A stretch of DNA of 64,000 bases from Areca catechu (taxonomy: Eukaryota > Streptophyta > Magnoliopsida > Arecales > Arecaceae), in assembly GCA_021397845.1 (NCBI GenBank), contig CM038052.1, forward strand, positions 139,505,854 to 139,569,853, written 5' to 3'. Under the pieces are notes generated by a model. It was given only the letters and a program-made list of their open reading frames with translations, made no database searches and was not told the origin of the DNA. Below are positions 21,870 through 32,836 of this stretch, one piece after another. Positions within the stretch are counted from its first letter, which is position 1, and each line of letters starts with the position of its first letter. Made by a program: the position numbers and the translations under genes.

Positions 21870-22110
21870 ACCAGTGAATTCCCGACTTTTGAGTCAGCTC
21901 GCTCAGCCCTAGAAACATCCAAGTCGGCTCGATTAGAGCGAACTCAAAACAATCAGAACATCGAGTCGGCTAGGCAAGATATCAGGTTGACCTAGTTGGC
22001 TCGACCAATGCAAGATCAAAAATTTCAGACATTCAAGCCTGCTCGACTAGAGCAAAATTGCTCGAGTTGACTCAAACAAAAACTTTCCAAATAAAATGAA
22101 ATGATTAAGA
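21870..22110 (-). other. B2 pol-env spacer with AGTCGGCTC-like motifs
   Basis: Noncoding, with about seven variants of the motif between the env-like start and the RNase H end, in the same place as in B1 and B4. Confidence 0.65.
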
Positions 22111-22229
22111 AACTTATTTTAATCAAATGAAATTTCAAGGAAAGTTGTTCAACGAAATGAATAGATATAGGAGGTCTCCTAGATAATTCATCCTTAATTT
22201 AAAAAAAAAATTAGGTTAGGAAATCTAAA

Positions 22230-22580
22230 AAGGTTCACAAAGCCCTAATTCTCCTTTAAGCAATTCAAATCTATCCTGGTTCAGTGGCTTAGTAAAAATG
22301 TCAACTAATTATTTCTTAGTAGGGATAAACTCTAGGTCTATGTCACAATTCAAAACATGGTCTCTAATAAAATGGTGTCAAATCTCTATGTGTTTAGTAC
22401 TAGAATGTTGAATGGGATTTTTGGTTAAATTTATAGCACTTGTGTTGTCACGCTTGATAGGAATTTTGCATTATGTAACACCAAAGTCTTCTAGTTATTG
22501 TTTAATCCATAATACTTATGCACAACAACTCACTGTAGCAATATACTCTGCCTCAGCAGTAGAAAGTGCTACCGAGTTTT
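22230..22580 (-). pseudogene. B2 RNase H, cut by gypsy C1
   Basis: On the minus strand: NSVALSTAEAEYIAT, CKIPIKRDNTSAINLTKNP, HSSTKHIEI and DIFTKPLNQDRFELLK, with in-frame stops. It breaks at 22580 exactly where the C1 LTR begins. Confidence 0.8.
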
Positions 22581-24322
22581 TGGTGTGGGCACCAGGATCC
22601 GATAGAGGCTCCTCAACCCTCTGTGGATCTCAGATTAGGGTTCCACTTCTTTGAGTCTTGTAATAAAGCTATGAGCCAAAGCAATTTCATAATTTCTAGT
22701 CATGTAACTAGTCTAAGTTTGTTTAGTCTTGTACCTTGACCAATTTGGGTCAAGTTAGGTCATGAGTCATGTATTTGTTTTTGGTTTGAGTCTGAGTTTG
22801 GACAAGGCCCAAGCCCAATTGAAGTCAACCTGGCTTTCAAGACCAAGTCAAGTCCTTGTGGGCCAACCCACCTCTTTCACTTGGAAAGATGCCAACTCAG
22901 GTGCCACCTCAGCCATCTATGTGGTGCCACAACAGTTGCCACTTGGGCATCCAAGGAGGGAAACAAGGTGGCGTCCTCATGGTTTCCACACGACCTCCAC
23001 TTGCCTTTTTCTCTTGGGCGACCTTGGAAGGAGGAGACACCATCCTCCTCTTCCCTCCCCCACATCACACCATGATCCATCAAATGTGGGGCGTTGATGA
23101 TCCTTGAAGAGACCAAGCCACAAAGCAAGCCCTCTTCCAAGCCTTCTTCCCAAAGTGTTCATGCAAGAATGGAAGGACAAATGACACACTCCCCTCTCCA
23201 AGCCTTCAACCATGCAACGCCCAAAGCTCCCTCCATTTGGTCAGCCTTGAATCACTCCAAAGAGGGGCGTTGAAGAATCCAAGGAAACACATCCCTTTAA
23301 GCAAGCCATGTTCCACGTTTTCTTCCCAGAATGAGCAAGCTAATGAAGGAAGTCAAGAGGACAATCCCCCTCTCCAAGCCCTCCCACATGCCACGCCCAA
23401 TCCAAGTCCCTTTGGTCGGCCAAAGAGAGGAGAAGGTGAATTTTTTTTTGGCGCCACCCAAGAAAGTTGGTAATGTTGTCTCTTTTGAAATTCAAATGGG
23501 CCTTGGGTGCCTATTTAAAGGACCCAATCCCTCTCTTGTAAGGCTATTGAATGGTTAATGAAAAAAGAGTTTGAGTCTTCTATCTTCCAACCCTTGTCTC
23601 TTAGACTAGGTTGAGTGAAGTTGCCTTCGTCCCCAAGGATGTCGAGTGGTGTGAGGCCACCTGTCCGTCACCCCTGGGCATCACGAATCCTTCGTCCTCC
23701 TGGACGTTACGTGGTGTGAGGCCATAGTCCTTCATCCTCTGGGACGTCGCGGTGTACGAGGCCCCAAGTTATCTCCATCTTTGACTTCGGAATCCAGCTG
23801 GACACCGGGGTCGAAGACCCTTCTCAACCACATCTCAGTTCCTTTCTATGCATCTCCCCATTTCGCTGATCCTTATTCTGTTTGCCTATAGGTCCTCCCT
23901 AGCATCTCGGGCACAGAAGACAGTCGGCTTTGCCATCGTGACCTTTCGATCGAAAGCTAGTGCTTCCACGGGTTCGATTGCTCAGGCATCTAGGTCGCAT
24001 CCGCCGAGTTGAGCGATCTCTGCATCGGGTGCTTCATACATGTGAGGTTTGCTCTCTCTATCTCCTAAGTAAGTATTGTATTTCGAGCTAGTCCTACCGG
24101 GGTTTCTTAATGCCAGGGTCCTATTCTTGTTCTCACTATTTAGGGCTTTGAACTGCTAGTGTAAGCTTCCGTTACTCATCTTTCTTATTTCTTGCCTTTG
24201 CTTGTGATCAGGAATCAAAACCCTAAGAAACATATAAAACTCTTCAACTATAAAAAAAACTCCCTGCATCATAAGCATCCATCCCAGCATCCCTAGCATC
24301 CATACCCCCTTGTTCCGCACCA
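22581..24322 (+). repeat. C1 5' LTR
   Basis: TGGTGTGGGCACC...TTCCGCACCA, 1,742 bp. A TATA-like CTATTTAAAG at 23511-23520 and a T-rich downstream region fit plus orientation. The stretch 22760-23210 is open in several frames on both strands without similarity to any protein I know; it is LTR sequence. Confidence 0.88.
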
Positions 24323-24326
24323 TTCT

Positions 24327-24338
24327 TGTTATCAGAGC
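24327..24338 (+). other. C1 primer-binding site
   Basis: TGTTATCAGAGC, one mismatch to the tRNA-iMet site TGGTATCAGAGC, four bases after the proposed LTR end. Confidence 0.75.
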
Positions 24339-25205
24339 AAGGCTAGGACTAGTGCATTTTGTTTTCTTTCAATTTTTGCATTCTGGTCAGCCCGTATATG
24401 GTCTGATCATTGGATTGTTTCTCTATGTAGAGACCTCTAAATTTTATGATTTCTTTTTTGTTAGATCGCACTGAATTCATAGAATTATTTTCTATTTTAT
24501 CAGATTTTATTTCAGTTTTTAGTGTTTCTACAAGCCAAAATACTACCTGAGAAAATCTCAGGTCTGAAATTTCAGCAAGCATCTCATCTTTTGATTCATT
24601 CATCCATCTAGCTTGTTCATTGCATATTTTGTTTAGCATTCACACATCTAAAAGACACAAAAAAATAAGAAAATTTTAAGTCATTTTATTAGTGATTTTG
24701 TGCATCATTCTCCATAACTTATCTTAAGGGCGTCAAATTAACATAAGGTCAGTATTTCATTACCTGTTCCTAGCCCAAAAACCACCACCCGACATATCGA
24801 ACCCTAGCCATTAACTAAAATTGATTAGATGTTTAATCTGCTCTAGTGAGCTAGGGACACCCACGAGTCAGGTCGACCCAAGTGCCGAGCCAAGCTAGAT
24901 TGCTTGTTGGTGTGTGCTTGAGTAGCTGGTGTCTAGGCAAGTGGTTCAGGGACTAGAGCCCGAAGGGAAGTGGGTTGGTTCACTTACCTGGCCAATTTCT
25001 AATTGGTGTCTAGGCAAGCAAAGAGGAACCTCCACTAACCTTACACTTACCTGGCCAGGTGCCAAGTTACAACTTCCAGGTTCATCTTCTTGACATTACA
25101 TTTGGAGAGATCTCCTAGGTCTAGCAAACCGTAGCATCATTTTGTTACATGTGCACTAGATCAGGAACCTCTTTTCACCCACCTTCTCCACCACCTACCG
25201 AAGCC
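24339..25205 (+). other. C1 leader
   Basis: No gene. Two copies of a motif pair TTGGTGTCTAGGCAAG ... ACTTACCTGGCC lie at 24915-25075. Positions 25090-25117 recur inverted at 38333-38360. Confidence 0.7.
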
Positions 25206-26335
25206 ATGGACCAACTTCGAGCTAACATTGGAGCCCTAACTCAATCCATGACCCAGTTAGGCAACTAGTTGAACAATAGACTAGATCAAATATAGGCCAG
25301 ACTGAGACCCCTAGAGGAAGCTGCTAGGCCCCGACCTGAACCCAGTCCTGAGTCCCCTCATCCCAGGAGAAACCTGCCACAAGACCCTTATTTTGAGGAT
25401 GACTTTGGGAGAGACCCTGACCCCTTTGTTGATACCCATCCAAGGAGACCCAATATGGAGGACCGTGAAAAAAGGGCCCTTAGGAGCATCAAGCTTGAGG
25501 CACCAACTTTCGATGGTAGCTTAGATCCCAGGGTGTATGAAGATTGGGAGTCTATTATGGAGCAGTATTTTGACTGGTACTCTATGTCAGAAAGAACTAA
25601 GTTTAAGTTTGCCAAGCTGAGGTTGGTTCACCAAGCTAGGTTGTTCTGGAATAGTGTTGAAAATTACATAGAACAGAAAGGTCAATTACACATCACCGCC
25701 TGGGGGAAAATGAGAGATAAGCTTAGAAGGAAATACTTACCTACATCTTACACCCAGAAACTGTTGGACCAATGGAAAACCTTAAGTCAAAGGAGTAAGA
25801 GTGTGGCCGATTACATCGCCAAGTTTGATGAATATGTTATGCAATGTTAGGTTGTTGAATCACCTGAGGTAACCCTGTTTAGGTTTAGGGCTGGCCTACA
25901 CCCAGACATTCAGAGAGAGCTGTATTTTAGAGCAACCAGAACCTTGGAAGAAGCTTACCAAGTTGCTAGGCTTTGTGAGCATTTCCAGAGAGCTCCCACC
26001 TATAGAAGACCTGGGTCCTTTAGAAACCAGAACCGAATCACTGGATCCACCCAAAGTTATAGCCAGGCTTACCCGAGTCGACCAAGCCCAAACCGAACTG
26101 ACCCAAGTCGACCAAACATAGCCCGACCCAGTCCTAGACATCTAGCCTGAACCGACCCCAATACAATAGAGAGGAAAAGGGTAAGGCTGTTGAAGTCCAG
26201 AGGAGACCCGATCCCCAAGGTAAATGCTTTAGGTGTCATAAACCTTCTCTTTTTGCTAGTCAGTGCACCGCCCCTGCCCTACTTATAGATGAACCAACTG
26301 AGACTGAACCCGAACCAATCGTTGAACCTAAGGAG
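25206..26335 (+). pseudogene. C1 gag
   Basis: Start MDQLRANIGALTQSMTQ at 25206, then stops at 25266 and 25293, a gag core (25455-25850: KLEAPTFDGSLDPRVYEDW, FAKLRLVHQARLFW, YIAKFDEYV), FRAGLHPDIQREL and a basic linker. The zinc knuckle near 26220 reads CFRCHKPSLFASQC: CX2C is kept but the His is Leu and a Gly is Ser. A frameshift lies before the knuckle. Gag packages element RNA; this copy is not functional. Confidence 0.85.
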
Positions 26336-26362
26336 GACGTTTATGATCCCGAAAATCAGTTA

Positions 26363-26705
26363 TTGGAAGAATATGAGGGAGAGGAAGAAGTGTATGAATC
26401 TAAAGACCTTGTAGGAGTAGTCCGATGCATCCTTGCCCAAAACATAGTACAGGAAGACTGGCGTAGGACCAACATCCTACAGACCCTGATCAAGCAAGGA
26501 GATAAGGCCTGTATGGTCATCATTGATAGTGGAAGCTATGTTAATGCCCTTTCCTTGAGTACAGTCAAATCTTTAGTACTAGCCATAGTTCCCCCCCCAA
26601 CCCTTACAAAGTCTCCTAGATAGATTCAACTTCAATCCCAATAAAATCTAGGTGCCAGATCAAGATAAAAATGAGTTCCTATGAAGAATCGATTCGGTGT
26701 GACGT
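26363..26705 (+). pseudogene. C1 aspartic protease, 5' part, split by solo LTR H
   Basis: Acidic linker (EEYEGEEEVYESKDL), then ILAQNIVQEDWRRTNIL and the active site VIIDSGSYVNALS (DSG motif). After a shift it reads PYKVSWIDSTSIPI-like sequence to SIRCDV, where H is inserted. The reading resumes at 28349 with LPMGVGSIILGRPWLF. Confidence 0.85.
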
Positions 26706-26706
26706 C
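26702..26706. repeat. target-site duplication of H (left)
   Basis: ACGTC, matched by 28344-28348; joining the flanks restores the uninterrupted coding order CDV-LPM of the protease region. Confidence 0.8.
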
Positions 26707-28343
26707 CGATGCAGAACGGAAGCTCTGATACCAAAAATGATGCAGAACAAAGAACAAAGAAGCATATGCGGAAGTAAAATTAATTCTTTTTTTTTTTTGT
26801 TTTTTTTTATATTTTTCAGAAATTGGCTTCGACTCAAAGTAAAGCTAAACTACGTTGAAGGAAACTAGGTAAGGATTGAAAGCACAGTTTAGAAGAAACT
26901 AAATTATCAAAGTAGTTCAGAAGTAACGGATCGCTGGGGGTTGAGAAACTCCCAGACCTAGGGTTTCGCTCTGAACTTTCAACAGAACAGAAATAGAGAG
27001 GAGAGATGATTTACTAACCAGACAGTGATCTTCTCAGAATTTTGGTGGAAGAACTCTCTCGAGCAGATTGTGGGATCCTCGGAGTCAGCTATCTTCGCAA
27101 TGGATCCTCTAATACTGGTCTCGTGGTTTGGTCGGCTTCTCCTGGACTCAAGATCTGGGAAAGAAGAGGAACAAATGATGGAATTCAGAAACTCAAGAAA
27201 AGATTTTTACCAGGTTGAAGAACTTGAAGCTGAGGTTGCTGAAATCGAATTCTCCTGGAGGCCGATCTGACTTCCTCTTAGAATTGTTGTAGATCTGCTG
27301 TATCTGGACTGGGGCTGGATGCTGGTGGTCGGCCTGAACTTGGAGATGGTGGCCGTGAGAAGAGGAATAGACTAGGGTTTGGTGGATTGAAGTGGATGGT
27401 GGGCGGCTAGGGTTTTGGAGTAGAAGTGGCTAACCTAGGGTTTGGGTTTTGGAGATCTCACACCTCCTCAAAGTTCCTGGGGAACCCGGATTTACTCCCT
27501 CACGGAGCTCAACACCTGGATGCAAGTGCGGAAGAGAGAAAACACAAAGTTTGCTCACAAAAAAATTTGGTTTCATTCATCTGATTTTTTTTTAAACTTA
27601 CAAGAGGGGTTTAATTTATAAGGCTTTACAAGGGAGGAGGGTTTCACATCTTCCCATGTGGGACTAAAGGAGGGGATCTACAAATTAGGGCAAATCCTTC
27701 ACATATGGTCGGCCAAAGTACCAAAAAAATTGGATTTGGGTTATAAAAGGCAGGTAGATGGCGCCACCTTGCTTGGATCTTCAAGAAAAATTTTCTTCCT
27801 TCCCTGGATCAACTCTTTTGGACTCCTCCTTTTCTTCCTCCCTAAGTCAAGGTCCTTCCCATTTTTGTTTTGGTTGTCTTTGGCAGGTAGTGGGCGCCCC
27901 CTTGAAGCTCTCTTCCAAGAGGATTTCTTCCCTTCTTTGCTTTGGGTTTCTTGGGAAAGTCTTGGCCGCCCCCTTGATTTGTGGTCTCTTGGTGGACTTC
28001 TCTTTATCTGGCGCATAAGAGAAGGAAGTTGCCATCTGTGGAGTGGGGACCAAAGGCTGCTGGATGTAGATATGGCACCCCTTGGACTGGGAGTGTGGCT
28101 GGGAGTGTGGTGTCCACTTGCCTGGTCTTGGGAGAAAATATAACATCCCAGGTTGAAACCCTAGTCCACTACTGAGTCAACATGACTCAACAAAATAAAA
28201 TGCAGGTAATGTAGACTCAAGCTAAATTGAGTTGATCTAGTCAACTCTTATTACAAACCAACAAACCCTAATTCTTCGAGCAATGTCAATCAGAGATCCA
28301 GATGGAGCCCTGAAGTCTTCTTCTGAGTCTGGTGCCCGCACCA
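26707..28343 (-). mobile_element. solo LTR H of a gypsy element
   Basis: On the minus strand it starts TGGTGCGGGCACCAG, like the C1 LTR, and has a TATA box (TATAAATTAA, 27611-27620). It ends ...TTTTTGGTATCAGAGCTTCC then TTCTGCATCG: a perfect 12-base primer-site motif lies inside, 15 bases from the end. No internal gene or second LTR is present, so it is a solo LTR or a remnant thereof. Open frames at 27658-28175 are chance. Confidence 0.8.
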
Positions 28344-28348
28344 ACGTC
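28344..28348. repeat. target-site duplication of H (right)
   Basis: ACGTC, same as 26702-26706. Confidence 0.8.
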
Positions 28349-28545
28349 TTACCCATGGGTGTGGGTAGTATCATTCTAGGACGACCCTGGCTTTTCGGCC
28401 ATGATGCCACCCTTTATGGTCGATCCAATACCTATGTCTTTTTCCACCAAGGAAAAAAGATCACAATCAACCCAATCCAACCTAAGGACCCCGTCAAGAA
28501 AGGATCTAGTGCCTTAAGGAGAAGAAAGCAGAAGTCTACTTGATC
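28349..28545 (+). pseudogene. C1 protease, 3' part
   Basis: LPMGVGSIILGRPWLFGHDATLYGRSNTY, the end of the chromovirus protease with the LGRPWL motif, then a basic linker to RT. It belongs with 26363-26705. Confidence 0.85.
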
Positions 28546-28555
28546 ACACCTAAGG

Positions 28556-29555
28556 AGCTAGAGAAAGAGATTTTAGAGGGAGCCCCTGTTTGGATTCTAG
28601 CCACCAAGGAGAGTCACGAGACAACCAATGTAGAACACCTCTAAGAGGTAGTAAAGACTCTGAAAGAATTTGAGGATGTTTTCCCAGAAGAATTGCCTGA
28701 TCAACTGCCACCCCTTAGGGACATCCAGCATGCTATAGATTTGGTCCCAGGATCCACTTTGCCCAACCAACCCCACTATAGGATGAACCCCACTGAACAT
28801 TACGAACTTCAGAAACAAGTGGGAGAGCTGCTTAGGAAGGGTTTTCTTTAGGAGAGTTTAAGTCCCTATGCCATCCCTGCCCTACTTACCCCTAAGAAAG
28901 ATGGGACCTGGAGGATGTGTGTTGATAGCAAGGCTATTAACAAAATTACAATCAAATATAGGTTTTCTATTCCCTGCCTGGATGATATGCTCGATATGAT
29001 GGTCGGTGCTACTATCTTTTCCAAGATAGACCTCAAGAATGGTTACCACCAGATTAGAATTCGATCAGGGGATGAATGGAAGAAACATTTAAGACTAAGG
29101 ATGGTCTGTTCGAGTGGGTAGTGATGCCTTTCGGGTTGTCTAATGCGCCCAGTACCTTTATGAGAGTCATGACCCAAGTCTTGCACGAGTTCACTGGAAA
29201 ATTCCTTGTAGTATATTTTGATGACATCTTGATCTATAGCAAGACCAAAGAGGACCATCTTCACCACTTAAGGTTAGTCTGCCAAACCCTTAGTGAGAAT
29301 AGCCTTTACGCCAAACCTAAGAAGTGTGAATTTATGACAACTAGGGTTATCTTCTTAGGCTTTGTAGTTACCCCTAAAGGAGTTTTGGTCGACCTTGAAA
29401 AGGTTAGAGCAATAGTTGAATGGCCTGTCCCTGCTAGCATCCACGATGTATGTAGTTTCCATGGCCTAGCCACATTTTATAGACACTTCATTCGGGGATT
29501 CAGTTCAATTATAGCACCTATAACTGACTGCATCAGGAAGGGTGGTTTTCAATAG
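28556..29555 (+). pseudogene. C1 reverse transcriptase
   Basis: Begins in the linker KEFEDVFPEELPDQLPP, then HAIDLVPG, RKGFL-stop-ESLSPYA (TAG at 28849), KKDGTWRMCVDSKAINKIT, FSKIDLKNGYHQIRI (first Asp), a shift near 29075, then GLFEWVVMPFGLSNAPSTF and VYFDDILIYS (YFDD active site), HLRLVCQTL and FHGLATFYRHFI. A TAG at 29553 replaces an expected Trp. Active-site residues remain, but the frame is broken. Confidence 0.9.
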
Positions 29556-30010
29556 ATTAAAGATGCAGACAAAGCCTTCCTTGAAATTAAGGATAGAATG
29601 ATATAAGCACCTGTCCTGAGATTGCCAGATTTTTCTAAGGTTTTCGAGGTTGCTTGTGATGCGTCAGGAGTTTGGATTGGTGGAGTACTTAGTCAGGAAA
29701 ATCACCCCGTGGCCTTCTTTAGTGAAAAACTTAATGAGGCCAAAATTAAGTACTCGACTTACGATAAGGAGTTTTATGCATTCATCCAAGCCCTTAGGTA
29801 CTCGAGACACTACCTATTACCCCATGAATTTGTCATGTGTTCAAACCATGAAGCCCTTCGATACCTGAACTCCCAAAAGAGATTAAACCCTAGGCACGCG
29901 AAGTGGGTCGAGTATATCCAAGCCTATACCTTTGTTCTTAAACATCATGCTGGTATTGAAAATAAGGTTGCTGATGCCCTTAGCCATTGTGCCCTTTTGT
30001 TAAACACAGT
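29556..30010 (+). pseudogene. C1 RNase H
   Basis: APVLRLPDFSKVFEVACDASGVWIGGVLSQ has the first catalytic Asp, then FFSEKLNEAKIKYSTYDKEFYAFIQALRYSRHYL and HHAGIENKVADALSH with the last Asp. A TAA at 29604 precedes it; the rest is open from 29622. It lies between RT and integrase as in gypsy elements. Confidence 0.9.
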
Positions 30011-30039
30011 TAGGACTGAGGTTGTAGGATTTGACCGAC

Positions 30040-31136
30040 TTAAGGAGCAATATGAATCTTGTCCTGACTTCAATGAGATCTTCCAGTCTAAGCTTCAAGA
30101 ACCATTTAGTGCCCATAGTGACTATACCTTACAGGATGGTTATCTTTTCAAGGGTAATAAGTTGTGCATTCCCAAGACTTCACTCCGAGTTTTTTTAGTG
30201 TGGGAAACCCATGCGGGAGGCCTAGCTAGTCACTTTGGTAGGGAGAAGACCATTTTAGCTATTGAAGACCAGTTCTTTTGGCCTAGCCTTAAGAAAGATG
30301 TCGCCAATATAGTCTCTAGGTACCGAACCTGTGCTGTGGCCAAGCAGCAGAAACAGAATACTGGCCTTTACACACCCTTGCCCGTACCTAGCCACCCTTG
30401 GCAAGACCTCAGCATGGATTTTGTGGTAGGATTATCCAAAACCACAAGGAAGCACGATTCTGTCTTTGTAGTAGTAGATAGGTTCTCCAAAATGGCTCAT
30501 TTTATACCCTGCTCCCAGACCCTAGTGCTTCCAAGGTTGCCAAGCTTTTTCTGGAACATGTGGTTAAGTTACATGGCCTACCCAAGACTATAGTGTCTGA
30601 TAGGGATGTCCGCTTCACTAGCTATTTCTGGAAAACCCTTTGGCACCTCCTAGGCACCAAGCTCCAATTCTCCACTGCCTACCACCCGCAAACCGATGGA
30701 CAAACTGAAGTGGTCTACCGTAGCCTAGGAAACCTTCTTCGATGCTTGATAGGTGAACTTATGGGAAATTGGGATCTTCTTTTACCTCGAGCCGAGTTCG
30801 CCTATAACAGCTCTGTAAATAGGACCACCGGGAAGAGTCCTTTTGAAGTTGTTTGTGGATACAAGCCTAACCGACCTCTTGACCTGATTCCCCTACCTAT
30901 CCATGCACGTGTCTCCGAGTCAGCTGATTCACTTGCATAGCATATTAGGGACATGCATCAAGAAATTAGCCAGAAAATTAATATAAGTAATAACACATAT
31001 AAAAGGCTCGCTGATTCCCGAAAGCGAACAAAAGAGTTTGAAATAGGGGATTTTGTAATGATTAGGCTTCGGCCTGAACGGTTTCCACCGAGAACCGTTA
31101 AGAACTTCATGCTCGTGGGGCGGGTCCCTTTAAAGT
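30040..31136 (+). pseudogene. C1 integrase
   Basis: The zinc module HAGGLASHFGREK...SRYRTCAVAK has Tyr where the first Cys of CX2C is expected. The core has LSMDFVVGL (Asp), a shift near 30540, VSDRDVRFTSYFW (Asp) and QTDGQTEVVYRSLGNLLR (Glu). After ARVSESADSLA a TAG (30938) interrupts, then HIRDMHQEISQKI and GDFVMIRLRPERFPP. Two frame changes and one stop inactivate it. Confidence 0.9.
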
Positions 31137-31546
31137 GATTAGGAGAATGGGTCCTAATGCCTATGTGCTAGAATTACTTTCGGATTATGGAATTAGCTCA
31201 ACATTCAATATCTCTGACTTAGTCGAGTATAGAGAACCCGCAAACATACCCAGTGAGCTGTTTGGGCCTGGCCTCCCTTTTGAGAGTGAACCTAAACTTG
31301 AGTGTCCACCTCCAAATATACCTGAGCGAGGAGAGCGGATCGAGCGTGTCCTGGATGACCAAGCCATCATTACCCGGGGTAAGGGCTATCAACGTTAGTT
31401 GGTCCGTTGGCATGGTCGACCCGAATCCGATGACTCTTGGATCACACAGGAGGACTTGCAGCGCATCGACCCTGACATCTTGGAGAGGTACCAAAGGCAA
31501 ACTAACCCATACTCGACAAGGTCGAGTTCCTCCCACCCCTGGAGAA
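31137..31546 (+). pseudogene. C1 integrase tail and chromodomain
   Basis: RRMGPNAYVLELLSDYGISSTFNISDLVEY closes the integrase (GPF-like part), then IERVLDDQAIITRGKGYQR, a TAG (31396), and LVRWHGRPESDDSWITQEDLQ, the C-terminal chromodomain signature. Chromodomains steer integration toward certain chromatin. Confidence 0.85.
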
Positions 31547-31547
31547 C

Positions 31548-32344
31548 TGGTGTGGGCACCAGGATCTGACAGAGGCTCCTTAACCCTCTGTGGATCTCAG
31601 ATTAGTGTTCCACTTCTATGAGTCTTGTAATAAGGCTATGAGCCAAAGCAATTTCATAATTTCTAGTCATGTAACTAGTCTAAGTTTGTTTAGTCTTGTA
31701 CCTTGACCAATTTGGATCAAGTTAGGTCATGAGTCCTATATTTATTTTTGGTTCGAGTCTGAGTTTGGACTGGGCCTAAGCCCAATTGAAGTCAACCTGG
31801 CTTTCAAGACCAAGTCAAGTCCTTGTGGGCCAACCTACCTCTTTCACTTGGAAAGATGCCAACTCAGGTGCCACCTCAGCCACCTATGTGGCGCTACATC
31901 AGTTGCCGCTTGGGCATCCAAGGAGGGAAACAAGGTGGCGCCCTCATGCTTTCCACACGACCTCCCCCTGCCTTTTTCTCTTGGGCGACCTTGGAAGGAG
32001 GAGACACCATCCCCCTCTTCCCTCCCCCACATCACGCCATGATCCATCAAATGTGGGGCATTGAAGATCCTTGAAGAGACCAAGCCACAAAGCAAGCCCT
32101 CTTCCAAGCCTTCTTCCCAAAGTGTTAATGCAAGAATTGAATGACAAAGGACACACTCCCCTCTCCACGCCTTCAACCATGCAACGCCCAAAGCTCCCTC
32201 CATTTGGTCAGCCTTGAATCACTCCAAAGAGGGGCATTGAAGAATCCAAGGAAACACATCCCTTCAAGCAAGCCATGTTCCATGTTTTCTTCCCAAAATG
32301 AGCAAGCTAATGAAGGAAGTCAAGAGGACAATCCCCCTCTTCAA
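31548..32344 (+). repeat. C1 3' LTR, truncated
   Basis: Matches 22581-23376 closely and then breaks off after GACAATCCCCCTCTTCAA into unrelated minus-strand gypsy sequence. A short purine stretch, GGAGAAC, precedes it. The TATA region and the LTR end are missing. Confidence 0.9.
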
Positions 32345-32836
32345 TCACCTGGCAGGGTGCTAGTGGTGATATACTTGTTATAGTGGTCCATCCAGCTAGC
32401 CTTGATGGTGACTTGCTAGACTTCAACTACAAGCTTACAACTGGGGGTCTCGAGGTATTCAATGAAAGTACATCCCAGTGAGGACTCCGGCAGGGTGGCC
32501 TACCTGGAAAGGATGTCAACCCGGGCATTTTCTACCCACAGGATATGGGAGATGCTGAAGGACTGGGGGGATGCCATGTGCGAGTGCACTCGGTCTAGAT
32601 AATTTGCCATCATGGGGTCTCGGGCCTTGTACTCGCCAATCCTGATGGGGTCATTATAGAGTATGCCTTGCTCTTCCTCTTCATGGAGACCAACAATCAA
32701 GCTGAGTATGAGGTGCTCCTTGTAGGGCTAAAGGTGTCCTGCAAGCTGGGCCAGACCTAGCCGCAGTAGAGGTGACATGGATACTTCTTGTCGATGGTTC
32801 ATCTAACACCGACAAGAGTGGGGCCAGCCTGGCATC
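32345..32836 (-). pseudogene. D2 second RNase H with inverted blocks
   Basis: 32345-32640 (minus) reads GEYKARDPMMANYLDRVHSH, SFSISHILWVENARVDILSR and on to IKASWMDHY, the C-terminal half. The N-terminal half instead lies on the plus strand in two blocks: 32642-32757 (DGVIIEYALLF...NNQAEYEVLLVGLKVSCKLG) and 32765-32830 (VTWILLVDGSSNTDKSGASL). Their positions follow the minus-strand gene order although each is turned over. Confidence 0.75.

Larger units (their letters stand above)
6603..22580 (-). mobile_element. SIRE-like Ty1/copia B2, interrupted and truncated
   Basis: On the minus strand B2 keeps part of RNase H (22230-22580), a spacer, an env-like ORF (20359-21734), a 3' spacer, the polypurine tract and a 3' LTR. 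The LTR is split into 6603-7475 and 18678-19480 by B1. The right side is cut by gypsy C1 inside RNase H, and no B2 sequence reappears after C1, so the 5' half is lost. The LTR resembles that of B3 (plus orientation) more than that of B1. Confidence 0.85.
22581..32344 (+). mobile_element. Ty3/gypsy chromovirus C1
   Basis: Plus-strand element with 5' LTR (22581-24322), primer site, leader, gag, protease, RT, RNase H, integrase, a C-terminal chromodomain and a truncated 3' LTR (31548-32344). RT before integrase plus a chromodomain defines a chromovirus. It sits in the B2 RNase H, and solo LTR H is inserted in its protease. LTR differences are few (about ten in the first 230 bases by eye), so it is younger than B1. 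Confidence 0.92.

Noticed and set aside
22762..23213. Overlapping open frames on both strands
   Set aside because: They lie inside the C1 LTR and recur in its 3' LTR (31786-32203); stop-poor GC-rich LTR sequence, no protein family recognised.
24349..24639. Minus-strand frame of 96 codons with coiled-coil look
   Set aside because: In the C1 leader, opposite to the element; no family match, likely chance.
27658..28175. 161-codon and neighbouring frames on both strands
   Set aside because: Within solo LTR H; bounded by target duplications and with a TATA box on the opposite strand.
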